Below are positions 8,258 to 16,135 of a stretch of 64,000 nucleotides of DNA, piece after piece. The notes beneath the pieces are model-generated. The model was not told the origin of the DNA. It saw nothing but the letters and a program-made list of their open reading frames with translations, and searched no databases. A program made the position numbers and the translations under genes. The first letter of the stretch is position 1. Every line of letters starts with the position of its first letter. The stretch is from Pseudomonas turukhanskensis (GTDB taxonomy: Bacteria; Pseudomonadota; Gammaproteobacteria; Pseudomonadales; Pseudomonadaceae): assembly GCF_027922365.1 (NCBI RefSeq), contig NZ_BSFN01000006.1, positions 1-64,000 on the forward strand, given 5' to 3'.

Positions 8258-10045
8258 ATGAGCGCACTCAACCGTTTCAGCGGCCTGCTGCTGGCCGCTA
8301 CCCTGCCTTTGACTGCCCTGGCCGACTTGCCGCCGGAAACCATTCAACCCTCGATCAATGCCGAGCTGGCCGAACACACCAAAGTGTTCAACAAAGAAAT
8401 CTACAAAGTCACCGACAACGTTTACTCCGCCGTGGGCTGGAGCATCGCCAACAGCGTGATGGTGATCGCCCCAGAAGGCTTGATCATTTTCGACACCGGA
8501 GAATCGCCAGAAGAGTCGGCCAAGGTGTTCGCCGAGTTCCGCAAAATCAGCGACAAGCCGGTCAAGGCCATCGTCTACAGCCACTTTCACCCCGACCATA
8601 TCAATGGCGTGAAAGGCTTTGTCAGCGAAGAGCAAGTGAAAAGCGGCGAGGTGCAGATCTACGCCCATGAAACCCTGCTCGACAACGTGGTCACCCAGGG
8701 CGCGCTGGTCGGCCCGATTCTGGCCATGCGTTCGGCCTACACCTTCGGCGCCGCGCTCAATGCCGCCGACCGCAAGGACATGAACGGCGGCATCGGCCCG
8801 ATTGCCGTCGGCGGGCAGAGCACGTTCATCGCGCCCACCATCACCTTCAAAGACAAACTCGACACCACCATCGCCGGCCTGCCGGTGCAGTTGCGTTGGG
8901 CACCGAGCGAGGCGCCCGACGAGATCGTGATGTATATCCCCAGTAGCGGCGTGCTGCTCAGTGCCGAAGTGGACCAGGGCCCGACACTGCCCAATATCCA
9001 CACCCTGCGCGGCGCCAAATTCCGCGACCCGGTGGCGTGGGTAAACAGCCTCGACCTGCTGCGCGACTTCCACGCCCAGTACATGGTGCCGTCCCACGGC
9101 CGCCCGGTAAGTGGCGCAGAAAAAGTGGAAGAAGTGCTGCGCATGACCCGCGACGGCATTGCCTATATCCACGACCAGACCGTGCGCTGGATGAACAAAG
9201 GCCTGACCCCCGACGAGTTGGTGGAAAAGGTGCAACTGCCGCCGCACCTGGCCGGCTACACCCCGTACCTGCGTGAGTACTACGGCACCGTGAAACACAG
9301 CGTGCGGCAGATTTACGAAGGCTACCTGGGCTGGTTCAAGGGCGACCCGGTCGACCTCAACCCAATTCCCCCGGTGGAAAAAGCCACCCGCATGGTGGCG
9401 CTCATGGGCGGCCACGACAACGTGCTGCTGGCCGCTGGCGATGCGTATTTGAAAGGCGATTACCAATGGGCGGCGGAGCTGGCCACCTATGTGATCCGCA
9501 TCGATCACGAAGACAAACTGGCCCGCGACATCAAAGCCCGCAGCTTCCGCAAACTGGGCTACGCGCAGATGAACATCAACTGGCGCAACTGGTACCTGAT
9601 GAGCGCCATGGAGCTCGAAGGCACCCTTGGCGAGGAGCAGCTGGCAGAAATGGCCAAGCGTTTGCGCGGCACCTTCCTGTCGCCCGACATGCTGAAAAAC
9701 CTGCCGGTGAAAGTGTTCCTGCAGAACTGGGTGACCCGCGTCGATCCGGACAAAGCCAACGACGTCAGCCTGACCCTGGGCTTTGTGTTCCCCGATATCA
9801 ACGAGCAGTGGGCGCTGGAAGTGCGCCGTGGCGTGGTGCAACTGCACCCCGGTATTCCTGAAGGCACCGCACTGAAACTGACCCTCGACAAAACCTACCT
9901 GGACACCGTCATCAGCGGCCAGAACAGCTTGCTCAAGGGCGCGGTGTTGGGCGATGTCAAAGTGGACGGCAACCTGCTGGATATCAAAACCTTCCTTGGC
10001 TGCTTCGATTTCAGCGACAGCCCCATCAACCTGACGGTGCGTTGA
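8258..10045 (+). CDS. Alkylsulfatase-like metallo-beta-lactamase-fold hydrolase (SdsA/BDS1 group), secreted
   Basis: 595 residues from the ATG at 8258, which begins a clean signal peptide (MSALNRFSGLLLAATLPLTA). An upstream ATG at 8189 gives only non-homologous residues. The metal site motif SHFHPDHINGVKGF and the second-shell APSEAPDEIVMYIP and VPSHGRPV are those of the SdsA1 alkylsulfatase group. A dimerisation helix region follows, and the last 120 residues resemble the SCP2-like C-terminal domain. Family members hydrolyse primary alkyl sulfates such as SDS. No aryl-sulfatase formylglycine motif is present. The DUF1254 gene starts one base after its stop. Confidence 0.85.
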   Translation: MSALNRFSGLLLAATLPLTALADLPPETIQPSINAELAEHTKVFNKEIYKVTDNVYSAVGWSIANSVMVIAPEGLIIFDTGESPEESAKVFAEFRKISDKPVKAIVYSHFHPDHINGVKGFVSEEQVKSGEVQIYAHETLLDNVVTQGALVGPILAMRSAYTFGAALNAADRKDMNGGIGPIAVGGQSTFIAPTITFKDKLDTTIAGLPVQLRWAPSEAPDEIVMYIPSSGVLLSAEVDQGPTLPNIHTLRGAKFRDPVAWVNSLDLLRDFHAQYMVPSHGRPVSGAEKVEEVLRMTRDGIAYIHDQTVRWMNKGLTPDELVEKVQLPPHLAGYTPYLREYYGTVKHSVRQIYEGYLGWFKGDPVDLNPIPPVEKATRMVALMGGHDNVLLAAGDAYLKGDYQWAAELATYVIRIDHEDKLARDIKARSFRKLGYAQMNINWRNWYLMSAMELEGTLGEEQLAEMAKRLRGTFLSPDMLKNLPVKVFLQNWVTRVDPDKANDVSLTLGFVFPDINEQWALEVRRGVVQLHPGIPEGTALKLTLDKTYLDTVISGQNSLLKGAVLGDVKVDGNLLDIKTFLGCFDFSDSPINLTVR

Positions 10046-10046
10046 T

Positions 10047-11417
10047 ATGCGAAGCCGCTTCCTCCTTAAGGGCGTTGCCGCGCTCGGCGTGCTGGTGCTA
10101 CTGGCAGCCGCTGTGCTGTTCAGCCAGCGCCAGACCATTCGCGATGCGGCCGAAGGCTATGTGTTTGGTTATCCGCTGGTGATCACCGAGCTGACCCGCG
10201 ATGGCTTCAACAACAGCCTGGCGCCGCTGCAGCACCTGGTGCATGTGCAGAAATTCCCGGATGCGCATTTCCGCGAGATCGTCAGGCCCAACGTCGACAC
10301 CTTGTATTCGGTGGCCTGGCTGGACCTGAGCGAGCAGGCACTGGTGTTCGAAATGCCAGCCACCGAGCGCTACAACGTGATGCAGTTTCTCGACGCCTGG
10401 ACCAACGTCTACGCCTCGCTCGGCCCACGCACCACCGGCAAAGGGGCTGGCACCTACTTGCTGGTAGGGCCCAGTTGGAAAGGCGATACCCCAGCCGGCA
10501 TGCGGGTATTGCGCTCGCCCACCACCATTGCCTGGCTGCTGGGCCGCCTGCAAACCAATGGCGTGGCCGACTACGACACCGTGCATGGCATTCAGCAGCA
10601 CATCCGCCTGACCCCGCTCGATGACTGGCAACAGGGCAAACGCAGCGAGTCGCTGGTGCCGCCGGTGAACGTGAAACGGGGTGTGCCGCCGCTGTTTCAG
10701 ATGCGAGCGCTGGATAGCCGCGACTTCTTTCAGCGTCTGGCGCGGTTGATGGCCAGCAATCCGCCGACGGCCAACGTCGATCAGCAAGCGCTGCAAGGCT
10801 TGGCCCGTCTGGGCGTACAACCGGGGCAAGACGTGCGCGCCTGGGGCTGGCTGCAACAGCGTGCAGTGGCGCTGGGTATCTGGCTGGCCGAGCGCAAGTT
10901 GCAGGACGCCATTGCCCACCCGCCGGCACTCAAAGCGGGCTGGCGCGTGCCGCCGCCGCAGGTCGGCCGCTATGGCAGTGAATATGGCCTGCGTGCTGCA
11001 GTGGCCATGGCCGGCTTCGGCGCCAACCTGGCCGAAGACGCCATTTACCCCAATGCCCTGCAAGATGCCGACGGCAAACCCCTGCAAGGCGGCCAGCGCT
11101 ACCGCCTGCACTTTGCCGCCGGGCAGCTGCCGCCGGTACGTGCGTTCTGGTCGGTAACCGTGTACGACGCCGACGGCTACCTGGTCGACAACCCGCTGAA
11201 CCGCTACGCCCTAGGGGATCGCGATGCGCTTAAACGCAACGCCGATGGTTCGCTGGATATCTACCTGCAAGCCGACGCGCCCGCCAGTGAGTGGCAGGCC
11301 AACTGGCTGCCGATTCCCAGGGACGGTGGCTTTGCGCTGACCGCGCGGTTGTATTGGCCGGAGGCGGTGATTTTGTCCGGCCAATGGAACATGCCGGCGA
11401 TCGTTCGGGTGCCGTGA
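10047..11417 (+). CDS. DUF1254/DUF1214 domain protein, membrane-anchored
   Basis: 456 residues with an N-terminal membrane helix (GVAALGVLVLLAAAVLFSQ). The DUF1254 part starts at AAEGYVFGYPLVITELTRD and contains VRPNVDTLYSVAWLDLS and the RYNVMQFLDAWTNVYASLG pattern. The DUF1214 part ends with FWSVTVYDADGYLVDNPLNR and ILSGQWNMPAIVRVP. The biochemical role of the family is unsettled. Tight spacing with the alkylsulfatase-like gene (one base) suggests one transcript and periplasmic co-function. Confidence 0.85.
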   Translation: MRSRFLLKGVAALGVLVLLAAAVLFSQRQTIRDAAEGYVFGYPLVITELTRDGFNNSLAPLQHLVHVQKFPDAHFREIVRPNVDTLYSVAWLDLSEQALVFEMPATERYNVMQFLDAWTNVYASLGPRTTGKGAGTYLLVGPSWKGDTPAGMRVLRSPTTIAWLLGRLQTNGVADYDTVHGIQQHIRLTPLDDWQQGKRSESLVPPVNVKRGVPPLFQMRALDSRDFFQRLARLMASNPPTANVDQQALQGLARLGVQPGQDVRAWGWLQQRAVALGIWLAERKLQDAIAHPPALKAGWRVPPPQVGRYGSEYGLRAAVAMAGFGANLAEDAIYPNALQDADGKPLQGGQRYRLHFAAGQLPPVRAFWSVTVYDADGYLVDNPLNRYALGDRDALKRNADGSLDIYLQADAPASEWQANWLPIPRDGGFALTARLYWPEAVILSGQWNMPAIVRVP

Positions 11418-11446
11418 GCCACCCAAAAGTGCGGGGAGGGGAAAAA

Positions 11447-11473
11447 GATCAGCCGTCACACTGACGGCTGATC
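11447..11473 (-). terminator. Hairpin with T-run on the minus strand
   Basis: GATCAGCCGTCA and TGACGGCTGATC pair perfectly around a short loop. A TTTTT run follows only on the minus strand. On the plus strand it falls between the DUF1254 gene and the DUF1145 gene, where it may still attenuate read-through. Confidence 0.45.
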
Positions 11474-11491
11474 CCCCAACAAGGAACACCC

Positions 11492-11740
11492 ATGCACCTG
11501 ATGTCCTTTCTCAAAGGTGCCCTCGCCATGTTCTGGCTGATGGCCCTGCTCAATATCATCTATCCCTTTGGCGAACCGCTGCACCGGCCGTTGCTGTTGG
11601 TTACCGGCGTGCTTCTGGCCGCGCATGTGGGTGAAGCGCTGCTGTTCAACAACCGCCTCAAGCGCCAGGCATTTCCTTGGGTCGAACGGCTGCAGGTGCT
11701 GTTGTTCGGCTTTCTGCATTTGCGCGGGCTGGCGCGCTAG
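11492..11740 (+). CDS. DUF1145 small membrane protein
   Basis: 82 residues with two hydrophobic helices (LKGALAMFWLMALLNIIYPF and LLLVTGVLLAAHVGEALLF) and a basic C-terminus. The pattern matches the DUF1145 family of Pseudomonas inner-membrane proteins of unknown role. A good AAGGAACACCC ribosome site precedes the ATG. It ends 5 bases before a REP cluster. Confidence 0.75.
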   Translation: MHLMSFLKGALAMFWLMALLNIIYPFGEPLHRPLLLVTGVLLAAHVGEALLFNNRLKRQAFPWVERLQVLLFGFLHLRGLAR

Positions 11741-11745
11741 AGCGG

Positions 11746-11899
11746 CCCTCACCCCCAGCCCCTCTCCCGCAAGCGGGCGAGGGGAGCCTATGCGCGTGCG
11801 GTTCAAACCCAGCACCTCTTGCGCAGGCGGGTGAGGAAGCCAATGCGCGTGCGGTTCAGTCCCCTCGCCCCTGCGGGGAGAGGGCTAGGGTGAGGGGGG
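11746..11899. repeat. REP cluster, family D (CCCTCACCCCAGCCC type)
   Basis: CCCTCACCCCCAGCCCCTCT at the left is mirrored by GGGCTAGGGTGAGGGGGG at the right. Between them are two GC-rich inner arms and a repeated ATGCGCGTGCGGTTCA segment (about 11789 and 11842). The same family is found at 50771-50808 and 62285-62384. Confidence 0.8.
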
Positions 11900-11919
11900 T
11901 GGGTGTAAAGGCAATCGAG

Positions 11920-12951
11920 TCACAACCGCCCATCCGCCGCCACCTGCATAAACGCCGAATCAAACCGCAGTTTGATATTCGCCGGGCTGCCCACCACCAC
12001 CCCATTGGCGAACGACATCCCAATGCTCTGCGCACTCAGCGCCTTGCCGAGCATGCCGTGCTTAAAGGCAAAGGTCGCCATCCGTTCCATGGCCGCCGGT
12101 AGCGCCGGGTTGTCGGCAAAGGCCACGGCGCTGCGGGGGGAGTAGAACGAGCGGGCTTTGCTCAGTTGGTCGTGGTAGTCAGCCAACTCAAGGCCAGCGT
12201 TTTTTGCGATGGCGCCAAGCGTGGCGGCGCCTTTGTCGTCGCGGGCGCTCATGCGCGTCGTCAACTCGAACCAGGCGCCCGTCAGCGCGCGACCCAGAGC
12301 CGGGTTCTCGCGGAGGGTGGCGGTATTCACCGCCAGCAGATGAACGATTTCCCCAGGAATACGGTGCGAGCTGTACACCAGCGAGCTGTCGCCGCGCGCT
12401 TGCAACTGGGCCAACTGCGGGTTTGAGGCGGCGGTGGCCTCAAAGCCGGCATCGGGCTCGGTGACCGGCGCCACGGTCACATCCTCTTCATCCAACTGCA
12501 CCGACTCCAGCGCGCGTACCAGCAGGTAATGCGCCACCGAGTTTTCCTCCACCTGCACCGTCTTGCCCCTGAGGTCTTGCGCGCGCACGCCCTTGCCACG
12601 CAGCAGCACGCCGTCGTTGCCAGCGGAGAAGTCGCCGATGATCAACGCCGTGGTATCGATACCGGCCGCAGCGGGCAGGGTCAGGGCGTGCAGGTTGTTC
12701 ATGGTGCAGCCATCGAACTGGCCGGCGGTGTACTGCTGGGCAGCCTCGCGTGGGTCGTCCACGCGCACCACGTCGATGCTGATGCGGTATTTGCGGGCCC
12801 ACTTGGCGACGATCTTCTGCTGCGCCGCATAGCCCCACGGCAGCGCGCTGGCGGCGTTGCTCCAGCACACGCGAAATTGGTCACGGGCCTGGGCGCCGGT
12901 GCTGGCCAGCAGCAGGGCGAGGGCAAGGACCAGAAAACGGGAAGGCGGCAT
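11920..12951 (-). CDS. Periplasmic substrate-binding protein, urea-carboxylase-associated / NitT-taurine type
   Basis: 343 residues from ATG 12949-12951, chosen for the GGAGCC ribosome site and the clean signal peptide (MPPSRFLVLALALLLASTGA). An upstream extension is open but unlike the family. The stretch PWGYAAQQKIVAKWARKY, then QYTAGQFDGCTMNNLHAL and TTALIIGDFSAGNDGVLLRG, is the distinctive pattern of binding proteins found beside urea carboxylase systems. No permease, ATPase or urea carboxylase gene adjoins it, so it is an orphan here and the true ligand is uncertain. Confidence 0.8.
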   Translation of the reverse strand: MPPSRFLVLALALLLASTGAQARDQFRVCWSNAASALPWGYAAQQKIVAKWARKYRISIDVVRVDDPREAAQQYTAGQFDGCTMNNLHALTLPAAAGIDTTALIIGDFSAGNDGVLLRGKGVRAQDLRGKTVQVEENSVAHYLLVRALESVQLDEEDVTVAPVTEPDAGFEATAASNPQLAQLQARGDSSLVYSSHRIPGEIVHLLAVNTATLRENPALGRALTGAWFELTTRMSARDDKGAATLGAIAKNAGLELADYHDQLSKARSFYSPRSAVAFADNPALPAAMERMATFAFKHGMLGKALSAQSIGMSFANGVVVGSPANIKLRFDSAFMQVAADGRL

Positions 12952-13174
12952 GGAGGCTCCGGCGCAGGCAAAGGATAGGCGCCGCGAGCTTATCCCAGAG
13001 CGGTTGAGTGCGCGGTGTGTGTCGACAAAATTGAGAACCGTGCTTACCTCTGTAAGCAAATTTTCAATCCAGCACAGCCATCCAATGCGCCGTCATATTC
13101 CAGGCCGATAGTGGGCAGTGACAAAACCTCTTGTCTTTTTACTCGATGAAACACGGACACTTCAGGAGACCTGC

Positions 13175-13993
13175 ATGAGCACCTTCAAAACCAAAGACGG
13201 CACCGAGATCTATTTCAAGGATTGGGGCAGCGGCAAGCCCGTGTTGTTTAGCCATGGCTGGCCGCTGGACGCCGACATGTGGGAGTACCAGATGGAGTAC
13301 CTGAGCTCGCGCGGCTACCGCACCATCGCCTTCGACCGCCGTGGGTTCGGGCGCTCGAGCCAGCCGTGGAGCGGCTACGACTACGACACCTTCGCCGACG
13401 ATATCGCCCAGCTGATCGACCACCTGGACCTCAAGGAGGTGACCCTGGTGGGCTTCTCCATGGGCGGCGGTGACGTTAGCCGTTATATCGGCAAATACGG
13501 CTCCGCACGCGTGGCCAAGCTAGCGCTGCTGGGCGCGGTCACGCCGATTTTCGGGCAGACCGCCGACTTCCCGCAGGGCGTCGAAAAGTCTGTTTTTGAC
13601 GGAATCAAAGGCGGACTGTTGAAAGACCGCGCGCAATTTATCAGCGACTTCGCCACACCGTTCTATGGCATCAATCAGGGTCAGGTCGTGTCCGACGGCG
13701 TGCTGACGCAAACCCTGAATATTGCCCTGCTGGCATCGCTCAAAGGCACCGTGGACTGCGTGACGGCTTTTGCCGACACCGACTTCCGCCCGGACATGGC
13801 CAAGATTGATGTGCCTACCCTGGTGATCCACGGCGATGGCGACCAGATCGTACCCTTCGAAACCACCGGCAAGCTGGCCGCGCAGTTGATCAAGGGCGCG
13901 CAGTTGAAAGTGTACAAAGGCGCGCCGCACGGGTTTGCGGTGACCCATGCGCAGCAGCTGAATGAGGATTTGTTGAGCTTTATTGCCGACTGA
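13175..13993 (+). CDS. Arylesterase / non-heme haloperoxidase (perhydrolase) family alpha/beta hydrolase
   Basis: 272 residues from ATG 13175, behind CAGGAGACCTGC. Length and sequence track the P. fluorescens arylesterase along the whole chain. The nucleophile elbow GFSMGG gives Ser95, with Asp near 223 (HGDGDQIV) and His near 252 (APHGFAV). Residue 30 is Pro (HGWPLDADMW), where the P. fluorescens esterase has Leu. The Leu-to-Pro change at that site is the published switch toward perhydrolysis, so this protein may favour peracid chemistry. Cytoplasmic; stands alone between REP and SBP gene. Confidence 0.9.
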   Translation: MSTFKTKDGTEIYFKDWGSGKPVLFSHGWPLDADMWEYQMEYLSSRGYRTIAFDRRGFGRSSQPWSGYDYDTFADDIAQLIDHLDLKEVTLVGFSMGGGDVSRYIGKYGSARVAKLALLGAVTPIFGQTADFPQGVEKSVFDGIKGGLLKDRAQFISDFATPFYGINQGQVVSDGVLTQTLNIALLASLKGTVDCVTAFADTDFRPDMAKIDVPTLVIHGDGDQIVPFETTGKLAAQLIKGAQLKVYKGAPHGFAVTHAQQLNEDLLSFIAD

Positions 13994-14013
13994 TTGAGGG
14001 CAACTCGAAATTT

Positions 14014-14087
14014 TGGGTTCCCGCCTGCGCGGGAACGACGGAGCGTCTCAATACCTCACCGTCATCCCCGCGCAGGCGGGGATCCAG
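14014..14087. repeat. REP palindrome, family C
   Basis: Arms TGGGTTCCCGCCTGCGCGGG (14014-14033, continuing AACGACGG) and CCGTCATCCCCGCGCAGGCG (14059-14078, continuing GGGATCCAG) face each other. The right arm is base-for-base the same as that at 7228-7257 over 29 positions. Confidence 0.85.
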
Positions 14088-14147
14088 GCTCTTTCAGGTG
14101 CCGGCGTTTTGGGTTAAAACACCGTCCCCCGTCACGGAAGAACTCCC

Positions 14148-14387
14148 ATGCCCTTCGACTGGCACGCCGACCCCATCACCGCGCAAACCCCGTTGGATAA
14201 ACACTACCGCTGCACCCAGAACGTGCGCCGTTTCATGACCGCCCAGTGCGGCGAGCATTTCACATTCAACCGCGAATTCATGGCGTGGATCCGCAGCGGC
14301 GTGCCGCAGACCATGGGTGAGGTGGCCGCCGAATGGATGCGTCGTCACACACCACACGGCTCTAACGAGCCAGGGAGCGCGCAGTGA
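14148..14387 (+). CDS. Small DUF6434-type protein
   Basis: 79 residues. It starts MPFDWHADPITAQTPLDKHY and contains TQNVRRFMTAQCGEHFTFNR and GVPQTMGEVAAEWMRRH, which I associate with DUF6434. No catalytic motif or membrane helix is visible. Its stop overlaps the GTG start of the M24 peptidase by 4 bases (GTGA), so the two are translationally coupled. Confidence 0.7.
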   Translation: MPFDWHADPITAQTPLDKHYRCTQNVRRFMTAQCGEHFTFNREFMAWIRSGVPQTMGEVAAEWMRRHTPHGSNEPGSAQ

Positions 14388-15046
14388 CTGCCGAATCGAG
14401 CAAAGAAGCGGTTGGCCAACATTACAGTGTGCATGCCATGCAGTACGCGCAACAGATGACCTGGCGCGTTATCGAAGCGATCGCCGCGCAGATCAAGCCG
14501 GGGCTGCGTGAGTCCGACGCCCAGGTCATCGCCAAACAGGTGCTGGCCGAGTTGGGCATGCAACGCATTTGGCACCCGGTGCTGATCCGCTTCGGCGCCA
14601 ATACCCTGAAGACCTTCAAGCAGCGCTCCAACGGCGACCCCCAGCTGGGCGCCAACGACATCTTTTTCATCGACCTGGGCGTTGTGTTCGGCGGCCATGA
14701 AGGCGATGCCGGCGCCACGTTCACCACTGGTTCCGACTCTGAGATGCAAGCCTGCGCCGCCGCCGCGAAAACCTTGTTCGACCGCGTACGCGTGCACTGG
14801 CGAACCGGCGGCGTCAGCGGCCAGCAGCTCTACGATTACGCTCAGGCGCAGGCCATTGAAATGGGGTGGGTGCTGAACCTGGATATCAAAGGCCACCGCG
14901 TTAGCGACTTCCCCCACGCCATTTACCGTGGGGGCGACCTGGGGGATTTCGCTGAAACGCCTGGCCGTGGATTGTGGATTCTGGAAATCCAGCTGGCCCA
15001 TCCCACGCGGCCGTTTGGCGCGTTTTACGAAGACCTGCTGGTGTGA
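14384..15046 (+). CDS. M24-family metallopeptidase-like protein
   Basis: 220 residues with the pita-bread fold of the creatinase/aminopeptidase group: VIEAIAAQIKPGLRESDAQV, FFIDLGVVFGGHEGDAGATF (metal ligand Asp pair DLG...D), and the C-terminal LEIQLAHP (ligand Glu). It is shorter than Xaa-Pro aminopeptidases, lacking their N-terminal domain. Start is GTG at 14384, inside the end of the DUF6434 gene. Substrate unknown. Confidence 0.8.
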   Translation: MTAESSKEAVGQHYSVHAMQYAQQMTWRVIEAIAAQIKPGLRESDAQVIAKQVLAELGMQRIWHPVLIRFGANTLKTFKQRSNGDPQLGANDIFFIDLGVVFGGHEGDAGATFTTGSDSEMQACAAAAKTLFDRVRVHWRTGGVSGQQLYDYAQAQAIEMGWVLNLDIKGHRVSDFPHAIYRGGDLGDFAETPGRGLWILEIQLAHPTRPFGAFYEDLLV

Positions 15047-15089
15047 GGCTTGCGCTGCATGCCTTCTCAGGGCCTCTTCTTTCTCCGCT

Positions 15090-16007
15090 CTACAACAACA
15101 CCCCATTCACCGGCTGCGCGGCCGCCGGCGCTTGCTCGCCCAGCATCTCCAGCACCGCAATTTCATTCCCGCGGCACATGGCGTCCAACGGCAAGTCATT
15201 GGGCTGCGTATCGAACGGGTCGGCAATCTGATCGCCCAACGCGTCCAGACCAAAAAACGTATACGCCAACACGCACACCGCAAACGGGGTAAACCAGCCG
15301 ATGCTGTCCACCAGGCAAAACGGCAGCAAAAAGCAGTACAGGTGCACGATGCGGTGCAGCATCAGAATGTAGGGGTAGGGGATGGGCGTGTTCTTGATGC
15401 GCTCGCAGCCGCCCAGCACGTAATTCATGCGCGTGAGCTGTTCATCCAGATGCACCTGCACCATATCGCTGGCGCCGCTTTGCCGGGCCAGGTTAATGGT
15501 GCGCTCGCCGAGTTGATGCAGTAGCGCGCTGGGCGGGCTTTGCTTACCGGCGATGGCTTCGCGGGCGGGTTCGTCCAGCAGGCGGCTTAGTTCCTCACTG
15601 GGCCCGGTGCGCCGCAGAAAGTCTTTAAGCGTGTACCCAAAGCCGATCAGCAGGTCGAGCAGCTGGCGGCGCTCGTGATCGGCCGCCATTGGCAGCAGGG
15701 TAAGGATTTGCCGGGTCAGGTTGCGGGTGATGATCGACAGCTCGCCCCACAGGGTGCGCGCTTCCCAAAAGCGCTGGTACGCCACGGTATTGCGAAAGCC
15801 CAGGCAGATCGCCAGTGTCAGGCCCCACAGGGTGAACGGCGTGGCCGTGAGCACCACCTTGTAGTGGTACAGCGTGCCGTGGGTAGCCACCACCACCGAA
15901 CTGATCAGCACGGTAAACAGCACCTTGCGCCAGATCGCCGTAATGATCGAACCCTTGAGCGAGAACAGCAGCACAAAGGCGGAAGGATTCTGCGGGCGGG
16001 TAATCAT
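15090..16007 (-). CDS. Bestrophin-family membrane channel (UPF0187)
   Basis: 305 residues from ATG 16005-16007 (MITRPQNPSAFVLLF). The segment PFTLWGLTLAICLGFRNTVAYQRFWEART is the signature of bacterial bestrophins, and a second hydrophobic block (about 220-260) ends with FGLDALGDQIADPFDTQPNDLPL, including the family's Glu/Asp-rich cytosolic turn. These form pentameric ion channels in the inner membrane. An alternative ATG at 16049 has a better AGGTGGTGG site and adds 14 residues. It converges on the M24 gene with a 43-base gap. Confidence 0.88.
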   Translation of the reverse strand: MITRPQNPSAFVLLFSLKGSIITAIWRKVLFTVLISSVVVATHGTLYHYKVVLTATPFTLWGLTLAICLGFRNTVAYQRFWEARTLWGELSIITRNLTRQILTLLPMAADHERRQLLDLLIGFGYTLKDFLRRTGPSEELSRLLDEPAREAIAGKQSPPSALLHQLGERTINLARQSGASDMVQVHLDEQLTRMNYVLGGCERIKNTPIPYPYILMLHRIVHLYCFLLPFCLVDSIGWFTPFAVCVLAYTFFGLDALGDQIADPFDTQPNDLPLDAMCRGNEIAVLEMLGEQAPAAAQPVNGVLL

Positions 16008-16135
16008 GCGCGGCCTCGGGCGGTGAAACGATGGTCGATTCTGCGGCATCCACCACCTGGCTTGCCACTCTTCATCTGCTATGTGCTTGAGGCAGAATAG
16101 GCGCCTTGCCACTGCCAACCCCAATCGAGGCCAGC

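Noticed and set aside
8156..10138. 660-codon minus-strand frame across the alkylsulfatase-like gene
   Set aside because: Antisense shadow with His/Val/Gly-rich composition; the plus-strand enzyme has signal peptide and metal motifs.
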